Shown here piece after piece: positions 8,974-18,319 of a stretch of DNA of 64,000 nt. Made by a program: the position numbers and the translations under genes. The DNA comes from Enterococcus diestrammenae (GTDB lineage: Bacteria > Bacillota > Bacilli > Lactobacillales > Enterococcaceae). The notes below the pieces were generated by a model, which saw only the letters and a program-made list of their open reading frames with translations, did not search any database and had not been told where the DNA came from. Positions within the stretch are counted from its first letter, which is position 1; each line of letters opens with the position of its first letter. Where the stretch lies: assembly GCF_009933255.1 (NCBI RefSeq), contig NZ_MAEI01000011.1, positions 1 to 64,000 of the forward strand. Direction: 5' to 3'.

Positions 8974-9444
8974 ATGCGTAAAGCTGAACGCCACGCCTTA
9001 ATCCGTCAAATCATCTCGACGGAAACGGTGCGAACCCAAGAAGAACTCTTAAAACACCTAGAAGATCGCGGAGTACTGGCTACCCAAGCGACGATTTCAC
9101 GGGATATCCGGGATTTGAAAATCGTCAAAGTTCAAGATAAAGACGGTGCCATCCGCTTCGAGCTCTTCAACGAATACGAGCCTGAGCCAGAAGATCCCGA
9201 AGAAGAAAACCGCTTGATCCGAATGATCCAAGAAGTAGTCACCAAAGTCGATCGTGTGCAATTTATTACCATCATTAATACGATGCCTGACAATGCCCAA
9301 CTCCTATCCGCCGTGATGGATGAAGTCAAGCTGCCTGAAAAAGTTACCACTTTGGCCGGGTTTGATACTGTCATTACCATCTGCCGTACCGATGAGGATG
9401 CTGAAAAATTGGCAGCCTACTTCCGTTCCCATATGTTAAGTTAA
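8974..9444 (+). CDS. argR: arginine repressor ArgR
   Basis: ArgR/AhrC-type hexameric repressor-activator with arginine as co-effector. The 156-residue protein has an N-terminal winged helix-turn-helix (RKAERHALIRQIISTETVRTQ..., TQATISRDIRDLKIVKV near 36-52) and the C-terminal hexamerisation/arginine domain (TIINTMPDNAQLLSAVMDEV..., TLAGFDTVITICRT near 126-140). I chose the ATG at 8974, preceded by GAAAGGAG. The reading frame is open upstream to 8884 but that part overlaps the promoter and operator. An ARG box in its own promoter, and another at argF, point to control of this locus. Confidence 0.93.
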   Translation: MRKAERHALIRQIISTETVRTQEELLKHLEDRGVLATQATISRDIRDLKIVKVQDKDGAIRFELFNEYEPEPEDPEEENRLIRMIQEVVTKVDRVQFITIINTMPDNAQLLSAVMDEVKLPEKVTTLAGFDTVITICRTDEDAEKLAAYFRSHMLS

Positions 9445-9461
9445 AAGAAGGAGGGAGATGA

Positions 9462-9737
9462 TTGGAACAGCTAGCTGGTTTAACTGGTTTCGAGATATTT
9501 CTTTATATTGGCCTGACAGTTTCCTTTCTATTGCTATTTTTAGCCGCCTGTTTCAAGATTACCGGTGGCCTCTTTTTAGCACGTCCTCCCCAACGATTTC
9601 AACAAGATCGCCAGCTGCCTAAATACCAAAAAGAGCGCCGTGCTGGAATAGCCTTGAGTCGACTGATTTTTAAGTATATTCCGCCCTTTTTTATCGGTTT
9701 TTTACTTTTGACAATCTGGCAGCTTTGGCTACATTAG
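9462..9737 (+). CDS. small two-span membrane protein
   Basis: A 91-residue protein with two hydrophobic segments (about residues 12-32 and 72-90) separated by a basic loop (RPPQRFQQDRQLPKYQKERR). No family recognised. The start is a TTG at 9462 with GAAGGAGGGAG upstream. No in-frame ATG is better placed. It begins 17 nt after argR and is probably cotranscribed with it. Confidence 0.6.
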   Translation: MEQLAGLTGFEIFLYIGLTVSFLLLFLAACFKITGGLFLARPPQRFQQDRQLPKYQKERRAGIALSRLIFKYIPPFFIGFLLLTIWQLWLH

Positions 9738-9793
9738 CACTCGTAACGGGTTAAACTTCCTTTTTTTACTTAACCTAACTACTTTTGCAGACT

Positions 9794-9830
9794 AAGCTGG
9801 TTTGCGGGAAGAGATTCAGCTTTTTTCTTG
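9794..9830 (+). terminator. possible terminator after argR operon
   Basis: AAGCTG pairs with CAGCTT around a 17-nt loop and is followed by six T residues. It is short but well placed. Confidence 0.45.
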
Positions 9831-9851
9831 TGAGATTCTTTACCCCGTAAT

Positions 9852-9907
9852 CTACGAAAAAACACTCTCTGTGCCAAAATCCTGGTACAGAGAGTGTTTT
9901 TTCGTAG
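9852..9907. terminator. bidirectional terminator between argR unit and argS
   Basis: A 21-bp perfect inverted repeat starting CTACGAAAAAACACTC and closing with GAGTGTTTTTTCGTAG, with a 14-nt loop. The A-runs and T-runs lie within the stem, so it can serve both the plus-strand argR unit and the minus-strand argS gene. Confidence 0.88.
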
Positions 9908-9911
9908 TTGA

Positions 9912-11603
9912 TTACATTTTTTCTGGGGCTTGCAAACCTAACAACCGCAAATCTTCTTTTAAAATGACAGTAACGGCATATACCAAAGCCAAACGGGCAT
10001 TTTTTTCCTCGTCTTCCGCCAAAACTTTGACGTTAGCATAAAACTTGTTGAAAGCTTGAGCTAATTTAATGGCATGTTTTGCGATAACGGAAGGTTCATA
10101 CTTATCAGCCGCAGCCAAAACTGTATCGGGATACTGTTGTAATAATTTGATGACTTCCCAACTGTTTTCATCTTGCAAGCTGTAGACAGCCATGGCATCT
10201 GGCATAAACGCTGCTTTCGCCAAAATACTCATTGCCCGTGCATGGGAGTATTGAACATAAGGTCCGGTTTCCCCTTCAAAACGCACTACTTCTTCTAAAT
10301 CAAAGTCAAAATTGTTCATGCGGTCATTTTTCAAATCGTGGAAAATCACTGCGCCAACACCGACTTGTTGGGCAACTTCGTCTTTATTGGCCAAAGTTGG
10401 ATTTTTCTCAATAATTTGGGCTTTAGCTAGTTCGGTGGCTTCCATCAAGACTTTTTCCAATAAGATAATCTTTCCTTTACGAGTAGAAAGTTTCTTGCCA
10501 CCTTGGGTAATCAATCCAAAGGCCACGTGAGCAATTTCGTCTGACCAATCAAAGCCCATTTCTTTTAAAACAGCTTTTAATTGTTTGAAATGATAACTTT
10601 GTTCATTCCCCACAACATAGATTGATTTAGCAAAATTATACGTGCGTTTACGATACAAAGCAGCTGCCAAATCCCGTGTGATGTAAAGCGTCGCACCATC
10701 GGATTTTTTGATTAAGGCTGGGTTTAGGTCATAAGCAGAAAGATCGACAATTTCAGCGCCTTGGTCTTCTTTGAGCAAGTGTTTGGCTTCCAACAAGTCA
10801 ACAATTTCGGTCATTTTGTCATTGTAGAAGGCTTCCCCGTTCATGGAATCAAAAGAAACTCCCAACAAGTCGTAAATCTTGTTGAATTCCTTTAAAGATT
10901 CTTCGCGGAACCACTGCCACAAGGAAATAGCTTCTTCATCGCCTTCTTCTAACTTTTTAAACCAAGCCCGGGCTTCATCTTCTAAAGCCGGTTCAGTTTC
11001 GGCTTTTTCATGGAAATCCACGTATAAGCGTAACAGTTCTTTAATGGGATCAGCTTTCACTGCTGCTTCTGCCCCCCATTTTTTATAAGCTACGATCAAT
11101 TTACCAAACTGCGTACCCCAGTCACCTAAATGATTGATGCGAATCGGTTGATAGCCGATTTTTTCCATAATAAAGCCGATTGAATTACCAATCACAGTAG
11201 AACGCAAATGCCCCATGGAAATTGGTTTGGCAATATTTGGTGAAGACATGTCGATAGGTACTGTTTGCCCTAGACCAATTGCTGCATCGCCATAATGCTC
11301 TTTTTCGCTGATTATTTTGGCTAAAACGCTTTGGGAGATGTTTCCTTTACTCATAAAGAAATTCAGATAAGGACCCACCACTGCGACTTTTTCAAAAGAA
11401 GTCCCATCGATTTTTTCAGCCAACTCTTGAGCAATTTGTTGTGGCGCCTTGCGGTAAACTTTTGCTAAAGCAAACGCTGGAAAAGCGACATCCCCATGGT
11501 CAGCTGCTTTGGGATTTTCTAACAAGCCTTGAACTTGGGCCAGCGTCAAGTCATCTTTGACCACTTCAAAGATAGCCTTTGCCACGATTTCTTTGTTATT
11601 CAT
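9912..11603 (-). CDS. argS: arginyl-tRNA synthetase
   Basis: This class Ia synthetase charges tRNA-Arg. The 563-residue protein shows the N-terminal ArgRS additional domain ([14 protein letters not shown] near 34-47), the HIGH-type motif [15 protein letters not shown] near 120-134, the catalytic-site segment [22 protein letters not shown] (KMSKS equivalent) near 374, and the C-terminal anticodon-binding domain ([12 protein letters not shown]...). The ATG at 11603 follows AGGAGG. A T-box leader with an arginine specifier lies upstream, so expression responds to uncharged tRNA-Arg. Confidence 0.96.
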   Translation of the reverse strand: MNNKEIVAKAIFEVVKDDLTLAQVQGLLENPKAADHGDVAFPAFALAKVYRKAPQQIAQELAEKIDGTSFEKVAVVGPYLNFFMSKGNISQSVLAKIISEKEHYGDAAIGLGQTVPIDMSSPNIAKPISMGHLRSTVIGNSIGFIMEKIGYQPIRINHLGDWGTQFGKLIVAYKKWGAEAAVKADPIKELLRLYVDFHEKAETEPALEDEARAWFKKLEEGDEEAISLWQWFREESLKEFNKIYDLLGVSFDSMNGEAFYNDKMTEIVDLLEAKHLLKEDQGAEIVDLSAYDLNPALIKKSDGATLYITRDLAAALYRKRTYNFAKSIYVVGNEQSYHFKQLKAVLKEMGFDWSDEIAHVAFGLITQGGKKLSTRKGKIILLEKVLMEATELAKAQIIEKNPTLANKDEVAQQVGVGAVIFHDLKNDRMNNFDFDLEEVVRFEGETGPYVQYSHARAMSILAKAAFMPDAMAVYSLQDENSWEVIKLLQQYPDTVLAAADKYEPSVIAKHAIKLAQAFNKFYANVKVLAEDEEKNARLALVYAVTVILKEDLRLLGLQAPEKM

Positions 11604-11704
11604 AGTGATTCCTCCTGATGGTTTTTGATTTTTCCGTTGAACTTATAAACTAGCTGAGTAAATAAATAACTTGCCTTAGTTAAGGCCCTTTGTAGCAAAA
11701 AACA

Positions 11705-11938
11705 AAAAAAGTCCCTGATGCCAAAACATCAGAGACGAGAATTTCCCGCGGTACCACTCAACTTTGCCTGCTATTGCAGACCACCTCACCTCTAACGGTA
11801 GGCTGCCGTCTGCAAGCAGAAAACTCACAAGTGCGCTTCACGCTGTCTCAAAGATCCGGCTCCCACCTCCCCGGACTCGCTTCGACTTCTCTAACCACGC
11901 TACTCTCTTGCTCAACGTTTCATATCAAACTGAGACTT
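11705..11938 (-). promoter_or_regulatory. T-box riboswitch of argS (specifier CGC)
   Basis: The minus-strand leader contains an AGAGAG-type element (GCAAGAGAGTAGCGTGG), a stem I distal region (GGGGAGGTGGGAGCC) and the specifier loop GTGAAG-CGC-ACTT, where CGC is an arginine codon followed by A. The T-box core TGGTACCGCG lies at about 11747-11756. The terminator GTCTCTGATG/CATCAGGGAC plus seven T residues lies at about 11708-11735. The T-box and terminator stems overlap as in the classical antitermination switch. Specifier identity matches the downstream gene. Confidence 0.93.
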
Positions 11939-11967
11939 ATTATAGCAGAGAAGTCGTGATTTGCCTA
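11939..11967 (-). promoter_or_regulatory. promoter of argS T-box leader
   Basis: Extended -10 TGCTATAAT (hexamer 11939-11944), 17-nt spacer, weak -35 TAGGCA (11962-11967), minus strand. Confidence 0.65.
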
Positions 11968-11990
11968 GTTGGAAATCTAATCCCTTTTTC

Positions 11991-13007
11991 TTAGACCCTT
12001 GGGATGAACAGATTGCCCAAGGTAGCAGCCATCACGGCTTTAATGGTATGCAGACGATTTTCTGCCTGTTGAAACTGCTTAGCCAAAGGGGCGCGGAAAA
12101 CCTCATCGGTGACTTCCATCTCAGTAAGACCGAAATCGGCTGCAATTTTTTTACCATAGGTCGTTTCTTGGTCATGGAAGGCTGGTAAGCAATGCAAAAA
12201 GATGACTTCCGTATTTTCGGTAGCCGATATCAACTCCATATTGACTTGATAAGGGAGTAACTGCTCGATCCGTTCAGCAAACTTATCTTCTTCTCCCATG
12301 GAAACCCAAACATCAGTATAGAGGATATCTACCCCTTTGACTCCAGCTTTGACATCCCCTGTCAGCAATAACTCCGCCCCTGATTTGTCAGCGTAAGCTT
12401 GTGCCAACGCGACAATCTCCCCTTCTGGAAATAGGGCTTCCGGGGCTACGATATGCACGTTGACGCCCAAAATCGCTCCTGTAACTAACAAAGAATTAGC
12501 GACATTGTTGCGCCCATCGCCAACATAAGCCAAGGTCAGCCCAGTGAGTTTGCCGAAATGCTCTTTAATCGTCAGAAAATCAGCGAGCATCTGGGTGGGA
12601 TGCCACCGATCCGTCAAACCATTCCAAACTGGTACTCCTGAATACAACGCCAAATCCTCCACAGCTTCTTGACTAAATCCACGGTACTCGATGCCATCAA
12701 ACATCCTTCCCAAGACTTTGGCCGTGTCTTCCACCGATTCCTTTTTTCCCAACTGGATATCTCCGGCACCTAAAAACTCGGGGTGAGCACCCAAATCATT
12801 ACAAGCTACGGTGAAAGCCGCCCGCGTCCGGGTCGAAGTTTTTTCGAATAATAACGCAATATTCTTCCCTTGTAAGTAGGCATGGGGAATCCCTTTTTGC
12901 TTCAAGGCTTTTAGATGGGCAGCAAAATCGATTAGATACATGAGCTCCTCTTTGCTGAAATCCACTTCTTTCAAAAAACTCTTCCCTTGAAATGTTGAAT
13001 ATTCCAT
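11991..13007 (-). CDS. argF: ornithine carbamoyltransferase
   Basis: Catalyses ornithine plus carbamoyl phosphate to citrulline, or the reverse in the arginine deiminase pathway. The 338-residue protein has [12 protein letters not shown] (carbamoyl phosphate site) near 55, the [20 protein letters not shown] block near 125-145 and the ornithine-site [10 protein letters not shown] near 268. I chose the ATG at 13007 (MEYSTFQGK), which has AGGAG upstream. It follows arcA directly, which suggests the catabolic arcB role. However, a separate promoter with an ARG box lies between the two genes, and no arcC follows. Anabolic and catabolic forms cannot be separated by sequence alone. Confidence 0.93.
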   Translation of the reverse strand: MEYSTFQGKSFLKEVDFSKEELMYLIDFAAHLKALKQKGIPHAYLQGKNIALLFEKTSTRTRAAFTVACNDLGAHPEFLGAGDIQLGKKESVEDTAKVLGRMFDGIEYRGFSQEAVEDLALYSGVPVWNGLTDRWHPTQMLADFLTIKEHFGKLTGLTLAYVGDGRNNVANSLLVTGAILGVNVHIVAPEALFPEGEIVALAQAYADKSGAELLLTGDVKAGVKGVDILYTDVWVSMGEEDKFAERIEQLLPYQVNMELISATENTEVIFLHCLPAFHDQETTYGKKIAADFGLTEMEVTDEVFRAPLAKQFQQAENRLHTIKAVMAATLGNLFIPRV

Positions 13008-13025
13008 GGCATTTCTCCTTTTTAA

Positions 13026-13075
13026 TGTATATTTATTCATTTTTGCTAGTGTAACACAAAAAGGGAAAAGTTCAA
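13026..13075 (-). promoter_or_regulatory. argF promoter with ARG box
   Basis: Minus strand: -35 TTGAAC (13070-13075, overlapping the arcA stop), 16-nt spacer, -10 TACACT (13048-13053), then TGAATAAATATACA (13026-13039). The last matches the ARG box consensus at 13 of 14 positions and overlaps the expected start site. Confidence 0.6.
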
Positions 13076-14292
13076 ATACTTTCCCGCCAGAAAGGTTGGC
13101 TCATACAGCGGGGACCGCCTCGGCCGCGGGATAATTCGCCGGAAGGAATCTCTAAAACCGTAATCCCTGCCTGTCGTAGCAACTGATTGGAAACGTAATT
13201 GCGATCGTAAGTGACCACTTTGCCCGGTGCAATAGCTAACGTATTGGAGCCATCATTCCATTGCTCACGAGCTGCCGCAATCGCATCGCCACCACCGGTT
13301 GGAATCAAGATCAGCTCCGATAAGCCAAGACTTTTTTTCAAAACTTGTTGCAAATCTCGTTGGGGAGTGATCTGCAACTCCCCCGCTACCAGTTCCATCA
13401 CATAAATATCCAAAAGTCCCTCTGCTGTCAGAATGGCGGGATGAATCGTAAATTTATCCCGGTCCACCATGGTGAAGACGGTATCTAGATGCATCATCGC
13501 TCGTTGATTGGGCAGTTTAATCGCTAAGACTTTAGTAAAACTGCTGGATTGATTGAGAAGATTGCGAGCCAATTGCTCAATCGCTTTGGCACTGGTCCGC
13601 TGACTAATCCCCACTGCGATAACCTCTTTGTTTAGCACCAAGACATCCCCGCCCTCAATCGGAGCCGCAAAATCCCGATCCAACCATATCGGTGGTGTTA
13701 GCTGAAAATCAGGATGGTAGCGGATCATGTATTCCACAAATAATGATTCCCGTTTGCGAGCCTCATACATCATCGAATTAATCATTAAACCATTTCCGAT
13801 ACAGGCTAACGAATCCCGAGTGAAGTATAAACTAGGCATCGGCTTCAAATAGAAGGGGCTATCCGTATCCCTTGAAAAATCCAATAAAGAGCGACCGCTA
13901 ACCTGAATCTCATCACTGCGAACCCCAGCCATTACTTTAGCTACTAACTCTGGTGTATCAAAATGCATCAAATACTCAAATAATTCTTGCCGTAAAAAAG
14001 GTGAGTAGATTTTCGATTCATCAAGCAAATCTACCACAAAAGGAATCTTGACACCGCCAGCTTCAATAGCTTCCGCCGCTAGCTGTTCCAGATAGCAGAC
14101 GGTGATGCCCTCCTCTCGTAGGAGCTGGGCGAAACAATCATGTTCCTGCTGGATGACTTTCAAATAAGGGATGTCATCAAATAATAATTCGGCCATCGTC
14201 GCTGGTGTTAAATTTTCCACTTCGGCTCCCGGCCGTTTTAACAACACCTTCGTCAATTTGCCAATCTCAGAAAAAACCTGTATCGCTGTCAT
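13072..14292 (-). CDS. arcA: arginine deiminase
   Basis: Hydrolyses arginine to citrulline and ammonia, the first step of the ADI pathway used for ATP and acid resistance. The 406-residue length is typical. Seen in sequence: [14 protein letters not shown] near 160-175, [14 protein letters not shown] near 212, the [10 protein letters not shown] motif with catalytic His near 270, and the C-terminal [12 protein letters not shown] with the nucleophilic Cys near 396. The ATG at 14292 has AGGAGG 9 nt upstream. The usual partners arcC (carbamate kinase) and arcD (antiporter) are not in this window. A cre-like site near the promoter suggests carbon catabolite control. Confidence 0.95.
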   Translation of the reverse strand: MTAIQVFSEIGKLTKVLLKRPGAEVENLTPATMAELLFDDIPYLKVIQQEHDCFAQLLREEGITVCYLEQLAAEAIEAGGVKIPFVVDLLDESKIYSPFLRQELFEYLMHFDTPELVAKVMAGVRSDEIQVSGRSLLDFSRDTDSPFYLKPMPSLYFTRDSLACIGNGLMINSMMYEARKRESLFVEYMIRYHPDFQLTPPIWLDRDFAAPIEGGDVLVLNKEVIAVGISQRTSAKAIEQLARNLLNQSSSFTKVLAIKLPNQRAMMHLDTVFTMVDRDKFTIHPAILTAEGLLDIYVMELVAGELQITPQRDLQQVLKKSLGLSELILIPTGGGDAIAAAREQWNDGSNTLAIAPGKVVTYDRNYVSNQLLRQAGITVLEIPSGELSRGRGGPRCMSQPFWRESI

Positions 14293-14327
14293 TGCCTCTT
14301 GCCTCCTCACTAAAGCGACGTATCAAA

Positions 14328-14355
14328 TTAAAGCGCTCTCTTGTTATTCATTATA
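14328..14355 (-). promoter_or_regulatory. arcA promoter region with cre-like site
   Basis: A perfect TATAAT -10 (14350-14355, minus strand) lies about 58 nt upstream of arcA. TTAAAGCGCTCTCT (14328-14341, plus strand) matches the CcpA operator TGAAAGCGCTTTCA at 11 of 14 positions, just downstream of the start site. An ARG-box half-site TGAAT overlaps the region. Confidence 0.5.
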
Positions 14356-14410
14356 CCGTAGGAAGGAAGAATTCTCTAAACATAGCTCATTTTAGGGCCT
14401 CATTCAAAAA

Positions 14411-14443
14411 GTCATAAATTTGTAAGAAAGCTGTCAGAAAGAA
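14411..14443 (+). promoter_or_regulatory. triple 11-bp direct repeat, possible VanR-like operator
   Basis: Three consecutive 11-mers begin GT: GTCATAAATTT, GTAAGAAAGCT, GTCAGAAAGAA. A TTGAAA -35-like hexamer follows at 14444. Direct repeats at 11-bp spacing next to a -35 are typical of OmpR-family response regulators, and such a regulator is encoded about 1 kb downstream. Confidence 0.4.
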
Positions 14444-14588
14444 TTGAAAACCAGAGAACTATCATTGGTTATGCTATTCGTACGGACTCAGTAGCCTAAG
14501 GTAATAAACGAGCCACTGAAAAGAGAACACAGTGGCTACGCAAAGAACCTTTAAGCAAGCTGACAATTTTCAATACGGAGGCAGATTT

Positions 14589-15347
14589 ATGGAAACTCGC
14601 AAAAGCAAACTCACTCGCCGTCCCTTGACTCAAAACAAGCGACAACAAGGAAAAAAATGGATGGGCCTCGTAGTTGTATTAGGCTTCATTTTTCTATTAA
14701 TAGGCTTTGGTCTGGTGAAAAATGGTTATGGATCGCCCTTTAAGCTAGTCTTTGGCGATGGGCAAAGGGCTACCAAAGACCTTCTTTTGCCACAAGCTTT
14801 TAGCACGACAGCCAATCAAAAACTAGCCACTGATTCCAAAAATGCCAAGCTACCACTATATCTGCAAACTGACGAACGTTGGGGGGAAGCAGCCTATGGA
14901 CCTGCCGGGGCCCACAATGATTTGGCTCACAATGGTTGCGCCTTAGCTTCTTTAGCGATGATTGCTTCCTATTGGCAACAGGCTAACATCACACCAGAAA
15001 GGATTTTACAATGGGCCCACAATGATTACTTTGTTCCTGGACAAGGAACCTCTTGGCAGATTTTTGCCGACTATGCCAGTCAAAATGGCTATCACTATGA
15101 AAATCTCGGCAACTATTTCAATCGTGCCAAAGCATTTATGAACGAGGGCATCCCAATTATCATTTCAATCAAGCCCGGGACATTTACCACCACTGGTCAT
15201 CTCATGGTTTTAACCACCGACAGTAGTGGTGCCCTAAAAGTTTACGATCCCAATGATAGTCCCAACAAGAAACACTACCTCAAGACTTATACCAGTGACG
15301 TCTTCATTGAGGAAGGGGTGAATTATTGGGCTTTATGGAAAGAATGA
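14589..15347 (+). CDS. membrane-anchored C39-like cysteine peptidase
   Basis: The 252-residue protein starts with a basic cytoplasmic tail (METRKSKLTRRPLTQNKRQQ) and one hydrophobic span (about residues 27-46), so the rest is predicted extracellular. From about residue 95 it shows the Peptidase_C39_2 pattern: LQTDERWG, NGCALASLAMIASYW with the nucleophile Cys, PGQGTSWQIFADYA, TTGHLMVLTT with catalytic His, and VYDPND. I chose the ATG at 14589 with GGAGG upstream, because the upstream frame extension is not needed. Such proteins cleave or hold cell-wall or peptide substrates, and the true target is unknown. It lies 59 nt ahead of a VanR/VanS-like pair and is probably part of that system. Confidence 0.78.
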   Translation: METRKSKLTRRPLTQNKRQQGKKWMGLVVVLGFIFLLIGFGLVKNGYGSPFKLVFGDGQRATKDLLLPQAFSTTANQKLATDSKNAKLPLYLQTDERWGEAAYGPAGAHNDLAHNGCALASLAMIASYWQQANITPERILQWAHNDYFVPGQGTSWQIFADYASQNGYHYENLGNYFNRAKAFMNEGIPIIISIKPGTFTTTGHLMVLTTDSSGALKVYDPNDSPNKKHYLKTYTSDVFIEEGVNYWALWKE

Positions 15348-15406
15348 CAGTACTAAGAACTTCCCGTATACTAGAGGTAGCTTGCTAATGACAGGAGACC
15401 TCAACC

Positions 15407-16108
15407 ATGACTGATATACTAATCGTAGACGATGAAAAAGAAATCGCCGATATGTTAGCCACTTTTTTGGCAAATGAAAACTACCACGTCAATACGGCCT
15501 ATAATGGTGCCGCTGCCTTAGCGTTGATTAACACTCAGCCACCTGAACTCCTCCTCTTGGATGTAATGTTACCAGACATGGATGGCTTTGCGATTTTACG
15601 AGAAATTCGCCGCAATCATTTTTTTCCGGTCTTGATGCTGACGGCTAAAGGGGAAGCTCTGGACAAGATTACTGGTCTATCCTTAGGCGCTGATGATTAT
15701 ATCACGAAGCCTTTCAATCCACTGGAAGTCGTAGCAAGGGTGAAAACACAGCTCCGACGCTATCAAGCCTACAACCCTAGCGCCACTCAACTAGATGCTA
15801 CAGAGGTACAGCAATACGATCACAATGGTCTATATGTTTCGCTTGCAAGTCACAAAGTCACGTTGTATGACAAAGAAATCAAGCTAACCCCATTGGAATT
15901 TAAAATTTTGTGGTATCTTTGTGTCCACGCCGGTGCCGTGGTCTCCTCAGAAGAATTATTTGAACAGGTTTGGGGAGAAAAATATCTCGACAATAACAAT
16001 ACCGTGATGGCTCATATCGCTCGCTTGCGGGAAAAGCTCCATGAACCGCCACGGCAACCCAAATTTATCAAAACTGTCTGGGGGGTGGGATACACCATTG
16101 AAAGCTAA
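15407..16108 (+). CDS. VanR-like OmpR-family response regulator
   Basis: The 233-residue regulator has a receiver domain (ILIVDDEKEIADML at 4-17, phospho-acceptor Asp in LLLLDVMLPDMDG near 53, MLTAKG near 81, the switch Lys in DDYITKPF near 102) and a C-terminal winged helix (VTLYDKEIKLTPLEFKILWYL, ARLREKL, IKTVWGVGYTIES). The KITGLSLGADDYITKPFNPLEVVARVK stretch and the terminal WGVGY are strongly like VanR of glycopeptide resistance clusters. No vanH/A/X-type genes are present, so this is a core-genome envelope regulator, not a resistance determinant. Confidence 0.88.
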   Translation: MTDILIVDDEKEIADMLATFLANENYHVNTAYNGAAALALINTQPPELLLLDVMLPDMDGFAILREIRRNHFFPVLMLTAKGEALDKITGLSLGADDYITKPFNPLEVVARVKTQLRRYQAYNPSATQLDATEVQQYDHNGLYVSLASHKVTLYDKEIKLTPLEFKILWYLCVHAGAVVSSEELFEQVWGEKYLDNNNTVMAHIARLREKLHEPPRQPKFIKTVWGVGYTIES

Positions 16109-17225
16109 AAGTTCATTAGCCAATAAATTACTGCGGCGTTATTTACTGATTACCCTATTGTTATTGGTTGTCATCGTGGTTATACCGTTAGCCCTTAAAT
16201 TCCTCTTAGGGATGCGAACCTGGTATTATGACGACCCCTTCTATCCACTTCTCAGATTTGCTAACGATCATATACTTATCTTAGTGATTGTTGGGGCACT
16301 TTTGATTTGGCTATTGACCACTTGGTTTTTTATAAGACAAGCTGCTGGTTATCTAAACGAAACACTGGGGGCAGCCAAGCAACTGGTCTCGACTCCTGAT
16401 AAGCCCATCACTTTATCCTCAGACTTACGGGATTTTGCCAATGAAATGAACCAAATACGCATGGATACCCTTTTTCATCAGCGGGCCGCTAAAGAAGCCG
16501 AGCAGAAAAAAAACGATTTGATTGTTTATTTAGCCCACGATTTACGGACACCACTGACAAGTATCATTGGCTATCTAACTTTGCTAGAAGAAAGCCCAGA
16601 TTTACCGCCTGCCATGCGGGCAAAGTACACTGGAATCACATTGGAAAAAGCTTATCGTCTAGAAAGTTTAATCAATGAATTCTTTGAAATTACTCGCTTT
16701 AATTTAGCCACCGTCAGCTTAGTCACAAAAGCAGTGGACCTATCTGTCATGTTGAAACAAATTAGCTATGAATTTCTCCCTATGCTGACGCCCAAAAATC
16801 TTTCATGGGAAATGCAAATTGAAGAGGCGATTTGGGTGGATGTGGATACGGAAAAATTTGAACGAGTCTTGGACAACTTGATAAAAAATGCAATCTTATA
16901 CGCCACTCCCGGTACAGCACTTCGCCTCACGTTAGCCCGTAAGCAGAACCAAGGGATCCTGACTCTTGGTAACCAAGGGGCCACACTTCCGGCTGACAAA
17001 TTGGAACGCATTTTCGAACCGTTTTTCAGAGGCGATAGCGCCCGGGGCACCCAATCTGGCGGAACCGGTTTGGGCTTACCCATTGCCAAAGAAATCGTCG
17101 AAAGCCATCACGGTACTTTGAAAGCCGAAAGTGTCGCTGATTATTTTCAAATGGTGCTGACTTTACCTATCAGCAAAGCTTATCAAAATCCCTCAAGCGC
17201 TCCCCAAAGAGCTTCCGAAATTTAA
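16098..17225 (+). CDS. VanS-like sensor histidine kinase
   Basis: The 375-residue kinase has two membrane spans (about 16-34 and 59-80) with a short outside loop, a linker helix, the H-box VYLAHDLRTPLTSIIGYLTLLEE (phospho-His near 150), and the ATPase N, D/F and G boxes (VLDNLIKNAILYATPG, LERIFEPFFRGDSA, GGTGLGLPIAKEIV). The H-box region closely resembles VanS. I chose the TTG at 16098, preceded by GGGGGGTGGG. It overlaps the response regulator by 11 nt, giving translational coupling. A signal in the envelope is inferred from the small extracytoplasmic loop. A terminator follows. Confidence 0.88.
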   Translation: MKAKSSLANKLLRRYLLITLLLLVVIVVIPLALKFLLGMRTWYYDDPFYPLLRFANDHILILVIVGALLIWLLTTWFFIRQAAGYLNETLGAAKQLVSTPDKPITLSSDLRDFANEMNQIRMDTLFHQRAAKEAEQKKNDLIVYLAHDLRTPLTSIIGYLTLLEESPDLPPAMRAKYTGITLEKAYRLESLINEFFEITRFNLATVSLVTKAVDLSVMLKQISYEFLPMLTPKNLSWEMQIEEAIWVDVDTEKFERVLDNLIKNAILYATPGTALRLTLARKQNQGILTLGNQGATLPADKLERIFEPFFRGDSARGTQSGGTGLGLPIAKEIVESHHGTLKAESVADYFQMVLTLPISKAYQNPSSAPQRASEI

Positions 17226-17276
17226 AAAACCAGCTTTCCTTGGCTTAACATTGAAGCCGTGGAAGCTGGTTTATTT
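17223..17276. terminator. bidirectional terminator between VanS-like gene and tsaD
   Basis: AAACCAGCTT pairs with AAGCTGGTTT, extended inward by GGCTT/AAGCC, with A-rich and T-rich flanks on either side. It serves both convergent units. Confidence 0.88.
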
Positions 17277-17284
17277 TTTTTAGT

Positions 17285-18313
17285 CTATTCACTAAAACTC
17301 AAGCTAGGATCAGCATTCAAGCTGAAGTCTGCCAAGTGTCCTTTTTGCAACTCGATATGAGCGGCAGCGCCTATCATGGCAGCATTGTCCCCACATAAAC
17401 GCAGTGGCGGAATCAACAAAGTGGTATCTGGTAATTTTTCAGCAACAGCTGCGCTTAAACCGGTTCGTAAGCCTTGGTTGGCTGCTACACCGCCAGCGAC
17501 AATCAATTGTTTGACCGGATAAGCTTGGCATGCCCGGATTGTTTTCTCAATCAAAACATCACAGACACTTGCTTGAAAGCTAGCCGCCAAATCGGCGTGG
17601 TCAAAGGTTTCGCCCCGCTGTTCGCCATTGTGAACTAGGTTAATGAAGGCACTTTTAAGACCGCTAAAACTAAAGTCAAAATTATCTTCATGGAGCATCG
17701 CCCGTGGAAATTGATACACGTCATGACCAACATGGGCCAGTTGATCAATTTCTTTCCCACTTGGATACGTCAAGCCCAACACGCGACCGACTTTATCATA
17801 AGCTTCACCAGCAGCGTCATCCCGGGTTTCCCCCACCATTTCATAAGAGCCGTCTTCTTTCATATAGACCAACTCCGTGTGCCCACCACTGACTAATAAG
17901 GCCATCAAAGGAAACTCCAGGAGGGCGACGTAGCGAGCGGCGTATAAATGACCGGCCATGTGATTGACTGGAATCAATGGCAAGCTATGAGCCCAAGCAA
18001 AGGCTTTTGCTGCGGAAATCCCAATCAATAAAGAACCCACTAAGCCAGGACCATAAGTCACCGCCACTGCAGTCAGCTCAGCTGGCGTCACCTCAGCTTC
18101 TGCCAAAGCATCGTCAATACAAAGGGTAATCTGCTCCACATGATGGCGACTGGCAACTTCTGGGACTACCCCACCAAAACGTTGGTGGCTTTTTATTTGT
18201 GAAGCAACAATATTACTCAAAATTTCAGCACCGTCTTTGATAACAGCCACACTGGTTTCATCACAGCTGGATTCGATGGCTAAAATTAATTCTGGCGTTA
18301 CAGATTCTTTCAA
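17285..18313 (-). CDS. tsaD: tRNA N6-threonylcarbamoyltransferase subunit TsaD
   Basis: TsaD transfers the threonylcarbamoyl group to A37 of ANN-decoding tRNAs, with TsaB and TsaE. The 342-residue protein has [15 protein letters not shown] at the N-terminus, the metal-binding motif [12 protein letters not shown] near 112, [11 protein letters not shown] near 136, the [13 protein letters not shown] block near 165 and [12 protein letters not shown] near 272. The start appears to be TTG at 18313, because an in-frame stop lies just upstream and no ATG is near. GAGGAG sits unusually close to it. It ends the tsaB-rimI-rimI-tsaD cluster. Confidence 0.95.
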   Translation of the reverse strand: MKESVTPELILAIESSCDETSVAVIKDGAEILSNIVASQIKSHQRFGGVVPEVASRHHVEQITLCIDDALAEAEVTPAELTAVAVTYGPGLVGSLLIGISAAKAFAWAHSLPLIPVNHMAGHLYAARYVALLEFPLMALLVSGGHTELVYMKEDGSYEMVGETRDDAAGEAYDKVGRVLGLTYPSGKEIDQLAHVGHDVYQFPRAMLHEDNFDFSFSGLKSAFINLVHNGEQRGETFDHADLAASFQASVCDVLIEKTIRACQAYPVKQLIVAGGVAANQGLRTGLSAAVAEKLPDTTLLIPPLRLCGDNAAMIGAAAHIELQKGHLADFSLNADPSLSFSE

Positions 18314-18319
18314 TACTCC

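Noticed and set aside
15407..17225. Vancomycin resistance cluster
   Set aside because: Only VanR/VanS-like regulators are present; no ligase, dehydrogenase or D,D-peptidase genes of the van type are nearby.
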